A stretch of 64,000 bases of DNA, from assembly GCA_038203615.1 (NCBI GenBank), contig JBBRDU010000002.1, forward strand, positions 1 through 64,000. The letters run 5' to 3'. The position numbers and the translations under genes were made by a program. The notes below the pieces were generated by a model, which saw nothing but the letters and a program-made list of their open reading frames with translations, was not told the origin of the DNA and made no database searches. Positions 17,017 to 26,104 of the stretch are shown here, piece after piece (position 1 is the stretch's first letter; each line of letters starts with the position of its first letter). The stretch comes from JBBRDU01 sp038203615 (lineage in GTDB: Bacteria > Verrucomicrobiota > Verrucomicrobiia > Chthoniobacterales > UBA10450).

Positions 17017-18320
17017 GCAGCGGAGAAAGCAGGTTTTCGTGCGAACCAGTAGAGGACGAGGCCAGCAAACATGGTAGCGACGCCGAACATTGATTCAGTT
17101 AGGTGAGAGCGCAAGAGGTAGATCATCATCCAGATGGTGACCCCGGCGAAGACGAGGGGAGGCAACGGATAAGCCCAGACGCGGTAAGGTCGCGGGAGTT
17201 CAGGCCGCCGGGCGCGCAGCACGATGACCCCGACGACGGTTAAGAGCGAACAAAGGAGAAGACTGAACTGTATGTAAATGACCACGCGCTCGAAACTGCC
17301 GGTGAGGAGCAGGAGGTTGGCGATGAATAATTGCAGTAACATGGCCGAGACGGGAATGCCTTGAGCGTTCTTGCGGGCGAGGCGCCGGAGAAGTGAATGA
17401 TCCTCGCCCATGGCCATCAGGACGCGGGGCCCGATCCAGGTCATGGAACTGACGGCCGAGACGAGGCCGAGGCAAATGACGGCGCCTACGACCCGGGCGC
17501 CCTGCTCGCCAAAGATATGGCGGCCCGCGATGAGAGCGACTTCGACCTGGCCGCTCATTTCCGCGGCCGGGGTGGTGACGATGAAAATGCCGTTGAGCGC
17601 GGTGTAGATGACGAGGACGACGAGCGTTCCGAACAATAAGGAGCGCGGCACATTCCGGCCGGGCCGATCGATCTCGCTCGTGATGTAGGAGGCGGCATTC
17701 CAGCCGGAGTATGCGTACATGACGTAAACGAGGGCGACGGCGAAGGAAGCGCTAAGGATGGCGCCGGAATCGCCCGACTGGGGCAAGAGAGAGACGGGCT
17801 GCCTGGGTTGAACGAAGAAACCGGCGCCGATGAGTGCGGCGATGAGCAGGATTTTGAGCAGAGTAGAGAGGTTCTGGAATGTGCTTCCTGTTTTTAATCC
17901 GCGCAGATGCACGAAGGCATTGACCCACACGAGAATGAAGGAGAGGAGCACGGCCGCGTGAAGACCGGTGACGCCCTCGGCATATTTGCCAAAAGCCATG
18001 GCGGAGAGCGCGATAGGCGCGGAGAAACCGACCGTGGCGGAAATGAAGCCGGCCATGAACCCGAGAGCGGGATGATAAATGGCGGAGAGGAGATGGTACT
18101 CACCGCCCGATCGGGGCAGGGCCGCGCTGAGTTCGCCATAACAGAGAGCCCCGCAGAGCGCGACGATTCCGCCCACGACCCAGAGCATGACCAGCGCGAA
18201 GCCGGAATGAATGTCCGTTACCTGAAAGCCGAGGCTGGTGAAGACGCCGGTCCCGATGATGTTTGCGATGACAATCGCGCACGTCGTGAAAAGGCCAATC
18301 CGCGCGGAGGATGATGTCAT
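17013..18320 (-). CDS. APC-family amino acid permease
   Basis: About 435 residues from ATG 18320; in-frame ATG 18380 and a longer start at 18443 also exist. It has twelve hydrophobic segments with the APC hallmark in helix 1 (ANIIGTGVFTSLG) and the helix 2/3 region CYGELSAALPRSGGEYHLLS. The family carries amino acids or polyamines by proton symport or exchange. The substrate is not readable. It is the first gene of a two-gene operon with the secreted protein downstream (ATGA overlap) and divergent from the ACT-domain gene. Confidence 0.88.
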   Translation of the reverse strand: MTSSSARIGLFTTCAIVIANIIGTGVFTSLGFQVTDIHSGFALVMLWVVGGIVALCGALCYGELSAALPRSGGEYHLLSAIYHPALGFMAGFISATVGFSAPIALSAMAFGKYAEGVTGLHAAVLLSFILVWVNAFVHLRGLKTGSTFQNLSTLLKILLIAALIGAGFFVQPRQPVSLLPQSGDSGAILSASFAVALVYVMYAYSGWNAASYITSEIDRPGRNVPRSLLFGTLVVLVIYTALNGIFIVTTPAAEMSGQVEVALIAGRHIFGEQGARVVGAVICLGLVSAVSSMTWIGPRVLMAMGEDHSLLRRLARKNAQGIPVSAMLLQLFIANLLLLTGSFERVVIYIQFSLLLCSLLTVVGVIVLRARRPELPRPYRVWAYPLPPLVFAGVTIWMMIYLLRSHLTESMFGVATMFAGLVLYWFARKPAFSAA

Positions 18321-18482
18321 GGGCAGGGGATGAAACGGCGCGACGTGCGGAATGGGGCCGGCATTCGATTGCGCTATCATAATAGATTCCGCGAAAATCG
18401 CGCAGCATAAATTCCGACGGATCATGCAGAATTGAATCGCCAAACTTGTCAGAAATTTGAGAGCGCGTCAGTCTGAGCAGCA

Positions 18483-18896
18483 ATGAATCCGAAGCTCTCC
18501 ATGGAACTTGGCGACACAACTCGCTTTTTTTCTCAGCAACAAGCCGGGCGCACTGGCGCGCGTCTGCGAGGCTTTGGCCGAAGCCGAGATCAACATTCAC
18601 GCCTCGCCATTTCCGACACCGTCGATCACGCGGTTGTGCGCATGGTCGTGAGCAACCCGACGAGAGCCCTGATGTTGTTAGGGGAGCGCGGCGTGCTCGC
18701 GGTCGAGAACGATATTCTCATGATCGAGAGTGACAACGAACCGGGGACGCTGGCCCGGATCGCTCACCGGCTCGGCGACGCTTCCATCAATATCGAATAT
18801 GCCTACCTCGCGACCAGTCCCAAGTCGACCAAGGGCCTGCTCATCCTGCGACCGAGCGGCGTGGGCAAGGCGCATCGGGTGTTGGCGGGGCTATAG
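18483..18896 (+). pseudogene. ACT-domain regulatory protein with two compensating frameshifts
   Basis: The open frame encodes 137 residues. Residues 41-137 form good ACT-domain sequence (AISDTVDHAVVRMVV ... DNEPGTLARIAHRLG ... INIEYAYLA). Residues 17-40 make no sense in this frame, but the +1 frame there reads FLSNKPGALARVCEALAEAE then INIHA, the expected first ACT domain. The frame is lost in a run of seven T (18531-18537 region; six expected) and regained where gcctcgcc should be gccctcgcc near 18600. If corrected, it is a normal tandem-ACT protein that binds amino acids. Either a double mutation or two base-calling errors. Confidence 0.75.
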
Positions 18897-18902
18897 ATTT
18901 GA

Positions 18903-19511
18903 TTAGTAGACGAACGGGATCAATCGCTTGGTGCGTCGGGTGTAATTCCGATACGGATCGCCCAGCGCGTCGGTCAAGGCGCGCTCTTCCACTTTCATCC
19001 GCCAGAGAAATGCGCCCGTGGTTGGGATGAGCAAACAAAGCAGGGCCAACCAATTCCCCAGAGCCAAACCGAACCCAAAAAAGGCCATGAGGGCGCCGGT
19101 GTAGGAAGGGTGCCGGATCAGCCGGTAAGGTCCGGAGTCGATCAACTCATGTTTCTGCGCGATGGCCACGTCCACAGTGAAGAAACGTCCGAGATAAAAA
19201 ATGGACCACCAGCGCAGACCGATCCCAGCGCTGAAGAGGATCAGTCCGAGGAGCGAGCAAAGGTGAGCGTGCGGCAGTTTTCCCACCGGATAGGAGAGAG
19301 CGACTCGAGCCAGCAAAAGGCTGCCTCCGATCACGGCCCAGAGGATCAAGAGTGAGCGGCGATCGCGGGAAACGGTCTCCGACCCGGATCGGCGTGTGAC
19401 GCCGAGAAAGATTTCGGATAGCGCGTAAAGAGCGCCGAGCAGCAGTGGGTTGGGTAACTGCATCAGAGCGAGCAATGGAGCGCCGGGCAGGAACGAGGGC
19501 AAGCCATTCAT
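18903..19511 (-). CDS. Isoprenylcysteine carboxyl methyltransferase-like membrane protein
   Basis: About 202 residues from ATG 19511 (19553 possible). Five hydrophobic segments are followed by the family signature in the C-terminal third: LIDSGPYRLIRHPSYTGAL, then VEERALTDALGDPYRNYTRRTKRLIPF. The RHP and EE motifs bind S-adenosylmethionine in ICMT/phospholipid methyltransferase-type enzymes. Bacterial members rarely act on prenylated protein; the substrate is unknown and may be a lipid or small molecule. It is convergent with the ACT gene. Confidence 0.85.
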   Translation of the reverse strand: MNGLPSFLPGAPLLALMQLPNPLLLGALYALSEIFLGVTRRSGSETVSRDRRSLLILWAVIGGSLLLARVALSYPVGKLPHAHLCSLLGLILFSAGIGLRWWSIFYLGRFFTVDVAIAQKHELIDSGPYRLIRHPSYTGALMAFFGFGLALGNWLALLCLLIPTTGAFLWRMKVEERALTDALGDPYRNYTRRTKRLIPFVY

Positions 19512-19572
19512 GGTCTGATTTCCACGATGGCACACTCGGGCGTGATACGCCATAACCGCGGGCTTAGCAGTA

Positions 19573-19603
19573 GAATGGGGTCGGGTCTATATATGTGACA
19601 TTT
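19573..19603. repeat. Left terminal inverted repeat of the RAYT element
   Basis: gaatggggtcgggtctat, continuing through atatgtgacattt, lies just upstream of the transposase. It matches the reverse complement of 20604-20634 (gaatgcggggtcgcatctat then attttttacattt) with a few differences. Such ggggtc...tctatat...acatt ends are what I expect around Y1 transposase genes. Confidence 0.7.
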
Positions 19604-19618
19604 GGGTTAGTGGAGTGA

Positions 19619-19626
19619 GAAGGAGT
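19619..19626 (+). promoter_or_regulatory. Strong ribosome binding site of the RAYT gene
   Basis: An AAGGAG at 19620-19625 lies 4 bases before ATG 19630. This decides the start at 19630 rather than at the upstream in-frame GTG 19615. Confidence 0.6.
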
Positions 19627-19629
19627 GGG

Positions 19630-20610
19630 ATGGCGCGGCCGCTGCGGATTGAGTTTGAGGGGGCAATTTATCATCTTTGCGCGCGTGGCAATGAGAGGCG
19701 GAAGGTGTTTCGCGACGAGCGGGATCGGGTGCAGTTCCTGGAGTTATTGGAGGGTTCAGCCGAGCGTTATCAGGTTTCGGTGCTGGCATTTGTTTTGATG
19801 GGGAATCATTTCCATTTGGTGGCCCAGACCCGTCGCGCCAATCTGAGCCGCTGGATGCATTGGTTGATGGTGAGTTACACGGTTTACTTTAACCGGCGGC
19901 ATCGTCGCAGCGGTCACCTCTTTCAAGGCCGCTACAAGGGCTTTGTGGTGGGGGCAGGCAAAGAGCATTATCTTTTGGGGTTGAGCCGCTAGGTGCATCT
20001 CAATCCAGTCCGAGGGAAAAGGCTTGGGCAAGGGACGCCGGCCCAAAGGCGAGAGAGATTGCGCAATTATCGCTGGAGCAGCTATCGAGGCTATGCTGGG
20101 GTGGAAAGAGGGTTTGGATTTGTCGAGCCGGAGCTGGTTCTGGGGGAGCTGGGCGGGCCGCACCGGGGAGAGCGATTGAGGTACCGACGCTTTGTGGAAG
20201 AAGGCCTGCTGCGCGAGATAGAGAGTCCGTGGGAGGCGGTGCAATGGCAGGCGGTCCTGGGGAGCGAATCCTTCGCGCGCCAAGTGCAGGATCGGATGCG
20301 AGGACTGAACAAGGCGCGGCTTGAGGTAACGGCGTTGAGACGCGGGGAGAATTTTCTCAACCTCCTGGAGGTGGTAAGGCGGGTGGCTCAGCGATATCGG
20401 ATCCCGGTGGAACGGCTCAGGCAAAGGGGCGATTACGGCCTGGAAGCACGCAACGTGGCGATGCGGGTGGTGTGGGAGAAATGCGGGATGAGTCTGCGGG
20501 AGATGGGAGATTTTTTTGGCGGGCTGAATTATTCCGCGGTGGCGCAGCGGCTCCGTCGGCTATCGCCCGAAGGGCAAAAGAAAGCAGCCCGGTTGGTCAG
20601 GGAAATGTAA
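19630..20610 (+). pseudogene. REP-associated tyrosine transposase (RAYT), nonsense mutation at the catalytic Tyr
   Basis: It is a Y1/HUH single-strand transposase of the REP-associated type. The N-terminal part has MARPLRIEFEGAIYHLCARG and the HUH metal motif in GNHFHLV (His60, His62). Then comes SR-stop-VHLNPVRGK: the amber TAG at 19990-19992 (codon 121) replaces the tyrosine of the normal Y-[IV]-H-x-N-P motif. In characterised RAYTs that tyrosine forms the covalent DNA link. Translation would resume for 205 intact residues, including a C-terminal helix-turn-helix (NYSAVAQRLRRL). No other lesion is visible, so the change is recent or an error. Confidence 0.88.
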
Positions 20611-20634
20611 AAAATATAGATGCGACCCCGCATT
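20604..20634. repeat. Right terminal inverted repeat of the RAYT element
   Basis: The sequence begins aatgtaaaaaatatagatg and continues cgaccccgcattc, overlapping the transposase stop. Its reverse complement matches 19573-19603. Together they delimit an element of about 1.06 kb. Confidence 0.7.
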
Positions 20635-20746
20635 CGCGCGCACGGTTCCGGGGCGCGTTTTCATATGGTTCGGCCGCGGTTTTCTTTCAGGAAAATCTCA
20701 ACCGTTGCAGACACCGGCTGCGTAGTGGATAGGACGATGCGTTTTT

Positions 20747-22996
20747 ATGACTCCAATCAAGACTTGGATGGGATATCCGTATCCTTTGGGCGCCACCTGG
20801 ATGGGGAATGGCGTCAACTTTGCCGTTTTTTCCGAACACGCCACCTCCATCGATCTCTGTCTGTTTGACCGGGCGAACGCGACTCAGGAAAATATCCGAA
20901 TCCCGATGACGGAGCAGACCGACCAGGTCTGGCACGTCTTTCTGCCGCAAGTGCGCCCGGGCCAGCTCTACGGGTATCGCGTGTTCGGCCCGTACGATCC
21001 GGAGAGCGGTCAGCGTTTTAACAGTTCGAAATTATTGATCGATCCCTATGCTCGCGCCATCGCGGGCACGGTGGATTGGGCCGACGAGATGTTTGGCTAT
21101 GTGGTGGGGGACGACTTGGAAGACGCGGCCAGAGACTTTCGGGACGATGCCTGGGGAATGCCCAAGTCGGTCGTGATCGAGGATCAGTTCGACTGGCAAG
21201 GGGACAAGCGGCCCGAAATTCCGCTGCATCAGTCGGTCATTTACGAAGTCCACGTCAAGGGTTTCACCCAGTTGTGCCCGCAGGTGCCGGAGGGAATCCG
21301 GGGTACCTACGCCGGATTGGGGAGTGCTCCAGCGATTGAGTATCTGAAGGCCCTCGGCACGAATGCGGTGGAATTGTTGCCGGTGCACGCCCATATCGAC
21401 GACAAGGTTTTGCAGGACCGTCGCCTCACGAATTACTGGGGATATAACACGATTGGATTTTTCGCACCCCATGCGGATTACGCCGCCGGCGGCGACACGG
21501 GCGAGCAGGTGACCGAGTTTAAAACGATGGTGTGGAACCTTCATGCCGCGGGGATCGAAGTGATCCTGGACGTCGTTTACAATCACACGGCCGAAGGAAA
21601 TCATCTCGGACCGACGCTCAGTTTCCGCGGTTTGGACAACCGGGCTTATTACCGCCTGGTGGCGGAGACCCCGCGTTTCTACATGGATTTTACGGGCACG
21701 GGCAACACCATGGACTTAATGCACCCCCGGACTTTGCAGCTCGTCATGGACAGCTTGCGCTACTGGGTGACGGAGATGCACGTGGACGGTTTTCGCTTCG
21801 ATCTGGCTTCGACCCTGGTGCGCGATCACAACGGCGTGAGCAAAACGCATCCCTTCTTCGAGGCCGTCCACCAGGATCCGGTGCTCTCCAAGGTGAAGCT
21901 GATCGCGGAACCGTGGGACGTCGGCGAAGGCGGGTATCAAGTGGGCAACTTTCCCGTTCCCTGGTCGGAATGGAACGGCAAGTATCGCGACGCCGTGCGC
22001 AGCTATTGGAAGGGGGACGAAGGCCGGATTGGAGAGATGGCCTACCGGCTGACGGGCAGCCCGGATTTATATCAGCACGACGGCCGCCGGCCTTACGCCA
22101 GCGTGAATTTCATCACGTCGCACGACGGGTTCACCTTGGATGACCTGGTCAGTTACAACGACAAGCATAACGAAGCGAACGGCGAGAATAATAACGACGG
22201 CGACAACAACAATTATTCGTGGAACTGCGGCGTGGAAGGCGCGACGGAAGATCCGGAGATCAACGCGCTGCGCCGGAAGCAGCGGCGCAATTTGCTGACC
22301 ACGCTTCTTCTGTCGCAAGGGGTGCCCATGCTGTGTGGTGGCGATGAATTTGGCCGCAGTCAGAATGGGAATAACAATGCCTATTGCCAGGACAACGAAG
22401 TCGGCTGGCTCAGTTGGGAAAGGACGGGGGAACAGGAGCAATTGCTCGAGTACACACGGCGACTGATCCGGTTGCGCACGGAGCACCCGGTTTTCCGGCG
22501 CCCGAAATTTTTTCGAGGCCGTCGTATTCGCGGATCCGAGATCAAGGACGTGATGTGGTTTAACCCGGGCGGGAATGAGATGAGCGAAGAAGAATGGACG
22601 TCGCCCTTCGTGCGCTGTCTGGGGATGCTTTTGAGCGGCGATACGGTGGACGTGCTGAGCTTCGAAGGCGAGCCGGTGCGGGATGAGACGTTCCTGCTCC
22701 TGCTCAATGCGCATCATGAGCCGATCGTGTTTGTTCTGCCTGGCCTGGAGAAGCTGGAATGGGAGCTCTTGCTGGATACAGCCGAGGAAGAGGGCTTTCT
22801 CAAAAAGACGAAGGTGTTTGCCTCGGGAGACGACTTCGAACTGGGGGACCGATCGACCTGTCTTCTGCGATTGGCCGGCGGGGCGCAGGCCCAGGCCCGG
22901 CAGGAATCGTGGAAAAAGCGCCAGGTGGGCTTGCCGCCGGAGATCACCGCGGAAGAGGAACGGGGCGCGCCTAAGAAGGCGTCCGAGGACAAATAA
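20747..22996 (+). CDS. glgX: Glycogen debranching enzyme GlgX (isoamylase family)
   Basis: A 749-residue GH13 enzyme. Residues 1-150 are the CBM48-type N-terminal domain (GVNFAVFSEHAT, YGYRVFGPYDPESG). The barrel carries VIYEVHVKGFT, DVVYNHTAEG, the nucleophile region DGFRFDLAS, the acid Glu in AEPWDVGEGGY and FITSHDGFTLDDLVSYN. The NGENNNDGDNNNYSWNC-type loop is characteristic of GlgX/TreX. It removes alpha-1,6 branches of glycogen after phosphorylase trimming. Length is typical (about 700 aa). No other glycogen genes lie in the window. Confidence 0.94.
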   Translation: MTPIKTWMGYPYPLGATWMGNGVNFAVFSEHATSIDLCLFDRANATQENIRIPMTEQTDQVWHVFLPQVRPGQLYGYRVFGPYDPESGQRFNSSKLLIDPYARAIAGTVDWADEMFGYVVGDDLEDAARDFRDDAWGMPKSVVIEDQFDWQGDKRPEIPLHQSVIYEVHVKGFTQLCPQVPEGIRGTYAGLGSAPAIEYLKALGTNAVELLPVHAHIDDKVLQDRRLTNYWGYNTIGFFAPHADYAAGGDTGEQVTEFKTMVWNLHAAGIEVILDVVYNHTAEGNHLGPTLSFRGLDNRAYYRLVAETPRFYMDFTGTGNTMDLMHPRTLQLVMDSLRYWVTEMHVDGFRFDLASTLVRDHNGVSKTHPFFEAVHQDPVLSKVKLIAEPWDVGEGGYQVGNFPVPWSEWNGKYRDAVRSYWKGDEGRIGEMAYRLTGSPDLYQHDGRRPYASVNFITSHDGFTLDDLVSYNDKHNEANGENNNDGDNNNYSWNCGVEGATEDPEINALRRKQRRNLLTTLLLSQGVPMLCGGDEFGRSQNGNNNAYCQDNEVGWLSWERTGEQEQLLEYTRRLIRLRTEHPVFRRPKFFRGRRIRGSEIKDVMWFNPGGNEMSEEEWTSPFVRCLGMLLSGDTVDVLSFEGEPVRDETFLLLLNAHHEPIVFVLPGLEKLEWELLLDTAEEEGFLKKTKVFASGDDFELGDRSTCLLRLAGGAQAQARQESWKKRQVGLPPEITAEEERGAPKKASEDK

Positions 22997-23095
22997 ATAT
23001 GAATCGCGATAGCGCACGCTTGTGGCGGGCGGCGAATCATTATAGGAAAGTGATGCGCACCTGCGCGGGAGGCCTAAGTTGTCACTTCTTTCATT

Positions 23096-23560
23096 ATGAC
23101 ACCGAGCTCACTTATCATCGTCACGGATCGCGGCAGTTTGAAGGCATACAAGGTCCATGAAACTCCGACGCGGGGTCCGAGTCTGCAGTTGGTACAGGCG
23201 TTCGATATCACGGACGCACACGGCCGCATGACTGATAAGCTGAGCGATATGGCGGGCGGCTTTCCTGTCAACGCCGGTGGCGCGGGTCGACATATGAACG
23301 GCATCGCGGAGCGGACGCAGTTGGAAACGGAGACGGACCGCCGGATTTGCAAACAGTTGGTGGATGAAATTGTCAAAGTGGTGAAGAGCGATGGCGTGGA
23401 GGGCTGGTCGTTTGCGGCCCCTTCCGCCATTCATGGCACGATCGTGGATCTTCTCCCGGCTCCCGTGCGCAATCGCATCGTCGAGCATGTGAAGTCGGAC
23501 CTGGTCAAGACGGAGCCTGCCAAACTGGCGACTCATTTTCGGTCGCTTCAGCCGATCTAG
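23096..23560 (+). CDS. Host attachment protein family (Host_attach) protein
   Basis: A 154-residue soluble protein with the family layout: N-terminal IIVTDRGSLKAYKV, a central GG-GRHMNGIAERTQLE region, then VVAAPSAIHG-like sequence (SFAAPSAIHGTIVDLLP), and the C-terminal KSDLVKTEPAKLATHF signature. The family was named from Agrobacterium attachment mutants; structurally it is related to release-factor-like baeRF domains and its true role is unsettled. It is followed 96 bases later by a ribosome hibernation-like gene, hinting at a translation link. Confidence 0.8.
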   Translation: MTPSSLIIVTDRGSLKAYKVHETPTRGPSLQLVQAFDITDAHGRMTDKLSDMAGGFPVNAGGAGRHMNGIAERTQLETETDRRICKQLVDEIVKVVKSDGVEGWSFAAPSAIHGTIVDLLPAPVRNRIVEHVKSDLVKTEPAKLATHFRSLQPI

Positions 23561-23656
23561 GGGCAGCGATCCTGGATGACCCAGAGCCCCGCCCCTCGCA
23601 CGTGGCCCGTGTTTTCTTTCGCGAAATAAGTGGAGTCGCTCTAGTATCTAACTGCT

Positions 23657-23989
23657 ATGCAATTGCCTGTTACGATTACCTACCGCGGCCTGGAGAAAAC
23701 TGAGAACATCGATGACTTGGTGACGGACTACGCCGCCCGGCTGGAGAAGTTTTGCGATCACATCAACCGGTGTGACGTGGCCATCGAGCAGCCCAACCAC
23801 GCGCATCACAAGGGCAATCCTTACCGGGTGCGGATCGACGTGACGGTGGCCAAGGGGCACGAGTTAGTGGCCGACGAAAAGCAGGCGGACAGCGGCGCGC
23901 ACGAGCCGCTCACGAAAGTGATTCACGACGCCTTCAAGACGATGGAGCGCCAGTTGCGTCACCTCGTGGAGAGACAGCGGCGGGAATAG
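23657..23989 (+). CDS. Ribosome hibernation promoting factor / RaiA-like protein
   Basis: A 110-residue protein with the S30AE-type beta-alpha-beta fold pattern: an N-terminal VTITYRGLEKTENIDDLVTDY, CDVAIEQPNH, then YRVRIDVTVAKGHELVAD, and a long amphipathic C-terminal helix (AFKTMERQLRHLVERQRRE). HPF/RaiA proteins bind the 30S decoding region and inactivate ribosomes under stress. It lacks the long C-terminal dimerisation domain. An A-type palindromic repeat follows its stop. Confidence 0.75.
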   Translation: MQLPVTITYRGLEKTENIDDLVTDYAARLEKFCDHINRCDVAIEQPNHAHHKGNPYRVRIDVTVAKGHELVADEKQADSGAHEPLTKVIHDAFKTMERQLRHLVERQRRE

Positions 23990-24021
23990 AGGGGCGCGTT
24001 CGGGGCGAGGGGGACATCCGG

Positions 24022-24059
24022 GGAGTGGACCCCGCCGCCGCGCGGCGTCCCTACCACTG
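24022..24059 (+). repeat. A-type palindromic repeat, copy 1
   Basis: A short G+C-rich palindrome containing cgccgcgcggcgtccctacc, between the convergent hibernation-factor-like gene and ftsH. A copy at 44701-44739 is identical over at least 23 bases; diverged copies sit at 26301-26376. Confidence 0.7.
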
Positions 24060-24073
24060 AGAGGCGGATGACG

Positions 24074-26104
24074 TTACGCCGGGGCGCCGCCGAGGGCGCC
24101 GGGGAGAGGAGGTCCCACGTCGGGGGCGACCACCTGTTTGGGCGGCTTCTCCGGCGTCATGCTGGGGCTGCTCGGGGGAGTGATGCTCGGGGGCGGATTC
24201 AACAACCGGCCGTGATCCACGATTTCGCGAATCTGTTTGCCATCGAGAGTTTCGTATTCGAGCAAAGCTTTAGCGATCACATCGAGGGTGTGACGGTGTC
24301 CCGTCAGGGTGTCCTTGGCGATCTGGTAAGCGTCATCGATTAAGCGCCGCACTTCGCGGTCGATCTCTTCCGCGGTTGCTTCGCTGTAATCGCGCGCCCG
24401 CGAAATATCGCGGCCGAGGAACACATAATCTTCGTGCTCGCCGTATTCGACCATGCCCATTTTCTCGCTCATGCCCCATTCGCACACCATCTTGCGAGCG
24501 ATATGCGTGGCGGTCTTGATATCGCCCCGGGCGCCGTTGGTGACGTCGCCGAAAACAATTTCTTCCGCGACGCGTCCGCCCATGCCCACGGCCAGACCGG
24601 CGATGAGTTCATTTTTGCGGTTGGTGTATTTATCTTCCTCGGGCAACCACATGGTAGAGCCGAGGGAGGGGCCGCGCGGGATGATCGTCACTTTATGCAA
24701 CGGCTCCGTGTGCGGCAGGAGTTCGAGCAGAAGAGCGTGACCGGCTTCGTGGTAAGCCGTGTTCTGTTTTTCCTTTTCGCTGAGAGCGAGGCTGCGGCGC
24801 TCCTTGCCCCAGCGCACTTTGTCGCGGGATTCTTCCAATTCGGAGAGGGTGATGCCTTTTAAGCCGCGGCGCGCCGCCAAGAGGGCGGCCTCATTGATGA
24901 CGTTGGCCAGCTCCGCGCCGGAATATCCCGGGGTGCCGCGGGCCACCACGGCGAGATCCACGCCTTCGGCCAGTTTTACTTTCTTCGAATGGACGCGCAA
25001 AATTTCTTCGCGTCCCTTCACGTCCGGCAAATTCACGGTGATCTGGCGATCGAAGCGGCCGGGGCGCAGCAGGGCGGGGTCGAGCACATCGGGCCGATTG
25101 GTGGCCGCGATAATGATGACGCCTTCCTGGGTGTCGAATCCGTCCATCTCCACCAGCAGGGCATTCAAGGTTTGCTCGCGTTCATCATGACCGCCGCCGA
25201 CGCCGTGGCCGCGATGACGACCGACCGCGTCGATTTCGTCTATGAAAATGATGCAGGGCGCTGATTTCTTGCCCTGCTCAAACATGTCGCGCACGCGGCT
25301 GGCCCCGACTCCGACAAACATTTCGACAAAGTCGGAGCCGCTGATGGAAAAGAAGGGCACATCGGCTTCACCGGCAATGGCGCGGGCGAGGAGAGTTTTG
25401 CCCGTGCCGGGAGGGCCGACCAGGAGCACTCCTTTGGGAATACGTCCTCCGAGTTTCTGGAATTTTTTCGGGTCGCGCAAAAACTCAACGAGCTCCTGCA
25501 CTTCGTCCTTGGCTTCCTCGACGCCGGCGACATCCCGGAAAGTGATTTTGTTCTTATCCCGCGCGAGCATGCGGGCTTTCGATTTTCCGAAATTGAGGGC
25601 GCCCTTGCCGGCGACGCGGATTTGCTGGCGAAAGAGGAGATAAAGAATGAAAAGGAAAACGGCAATGGGAAGGAAGCCGAGAATGGTTTGGCCGATCAAG
25701 TTCGAGTCGGTCCGGATGGCGGGCTGAATGCCGGCGGAGGAAAGCTTCTCTTGCAGGTTGTTGGTGAAACTGAGGTAAATGGTTGTCTTAAAGGGGACGG
25801 TCTGGGGTTGGACGCCCTGCCGCAGGTATAAGCCGCGCAAGGTTTGAGTGGGCCGGCCTTCCTCCACCACCAGCGTGAGTGGATTGTTTTTGTCGTCTTT
25901 GACGATCTGTTTGCTGTCGAGCAGTTCGAGGAAGCGGTTATAGGGAACATCCTCGATGTTGGCATAGGCGCCGCCGCGGAAGACCACCGCCAGCCCGATT
26001 AAAGCGAAGGCGATGGCGATCAGGATGACGCCACGCCAATTGAAGTTCGGTTCGTTTCCGCGCGGTTTGTTCTCGCGCTGGGAATTGCGGTCAGATTGGG
26101 CCAT
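24074..26104 (-). CDS. ftsH: ATP-dependent zinc metalloprotease FtsH
   Basis: A 676-residue membrane-bound AAA+ protease. Two membrane helices (about residues 25-45 and 138-160) flank a periplasmic domain. The AAA module has Walker A GPPGTGKT, Walker B IIFIDEIDA, the pore loop (FVEMFVGVGASRVR) and the second region of homology (ATNRPDVLDPALLRPGRFDR). The M41 peptidase has zinc motif HEAGH. The C-terminus is Pro-rich and disordered. It degrades unstable membrane and cytosolic proteins. It is divergent from the ABC fusion gene; convergent with the hibernation-factor gene. Confidence 0.96.
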   Translation of the reverse strand: MAQSDRNSQRENKPRGNEPNFNWRGVILIAIAFALIGLAVVFRGGAYANIEDVPYNRFLELLDSKQIVKDDKNNPLTLVVEEGRPTQTLRGLYLRQGVQPQTVPFKTTIYLSFTNNLQEKLSSAGIQPAIRTDSNLIGQTILGFLPIAVFLFILYLLFRQQIRVAGKGALNFGKSKARMLARDKNKITFRDVAGVEEAKDEVQELVEFLRDPKKFQKLGGRIPKGVLLVGPPGTGKTLLARAIAGEADVPFFSISGSDFVEMFVGVGASRVRDMFEQGKKSAPCIIFIDEIDAVGRHRGHGVGGGHDEREQTLNALLVEMDGFDTQEGVIIIAATNRPDVLDPALLRPGRFDRQITVNLPDVKGREEILRVHSKKVKLAEGVDLAVVARGTPGYSGAELANVINEAALLAARRGLKGITLSELEESRDKVRWGKERRSLALSEKEKQNTAYHEAGHALLLELLPHTEPLHKVTIIPRGPSLGSTMWLPEEDKYTNRKNELIAGLAVGMGGRVAEEIVFGDVTNGARGDIKTATHIARKMVCEWGMSEKMGMVEYGEHEDYVFLGRDISRARDYSEATAEEIDREVRRLIDDAYQIAKDTLTGHRHTLDVIAKALLEYETLDGKQIREIVDHGRLLNPPPSITPPSSPSMTPEKPPKQVVAPDVGPPLPGALGGAPA

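Noticed and set aside
19990..19992. Reading the RAYT amber codon as a special amino acid (recoding)
   Set aside because: No pyrrolysine or suppressor evidence in the window; a plain nonsense mutation is simpler.
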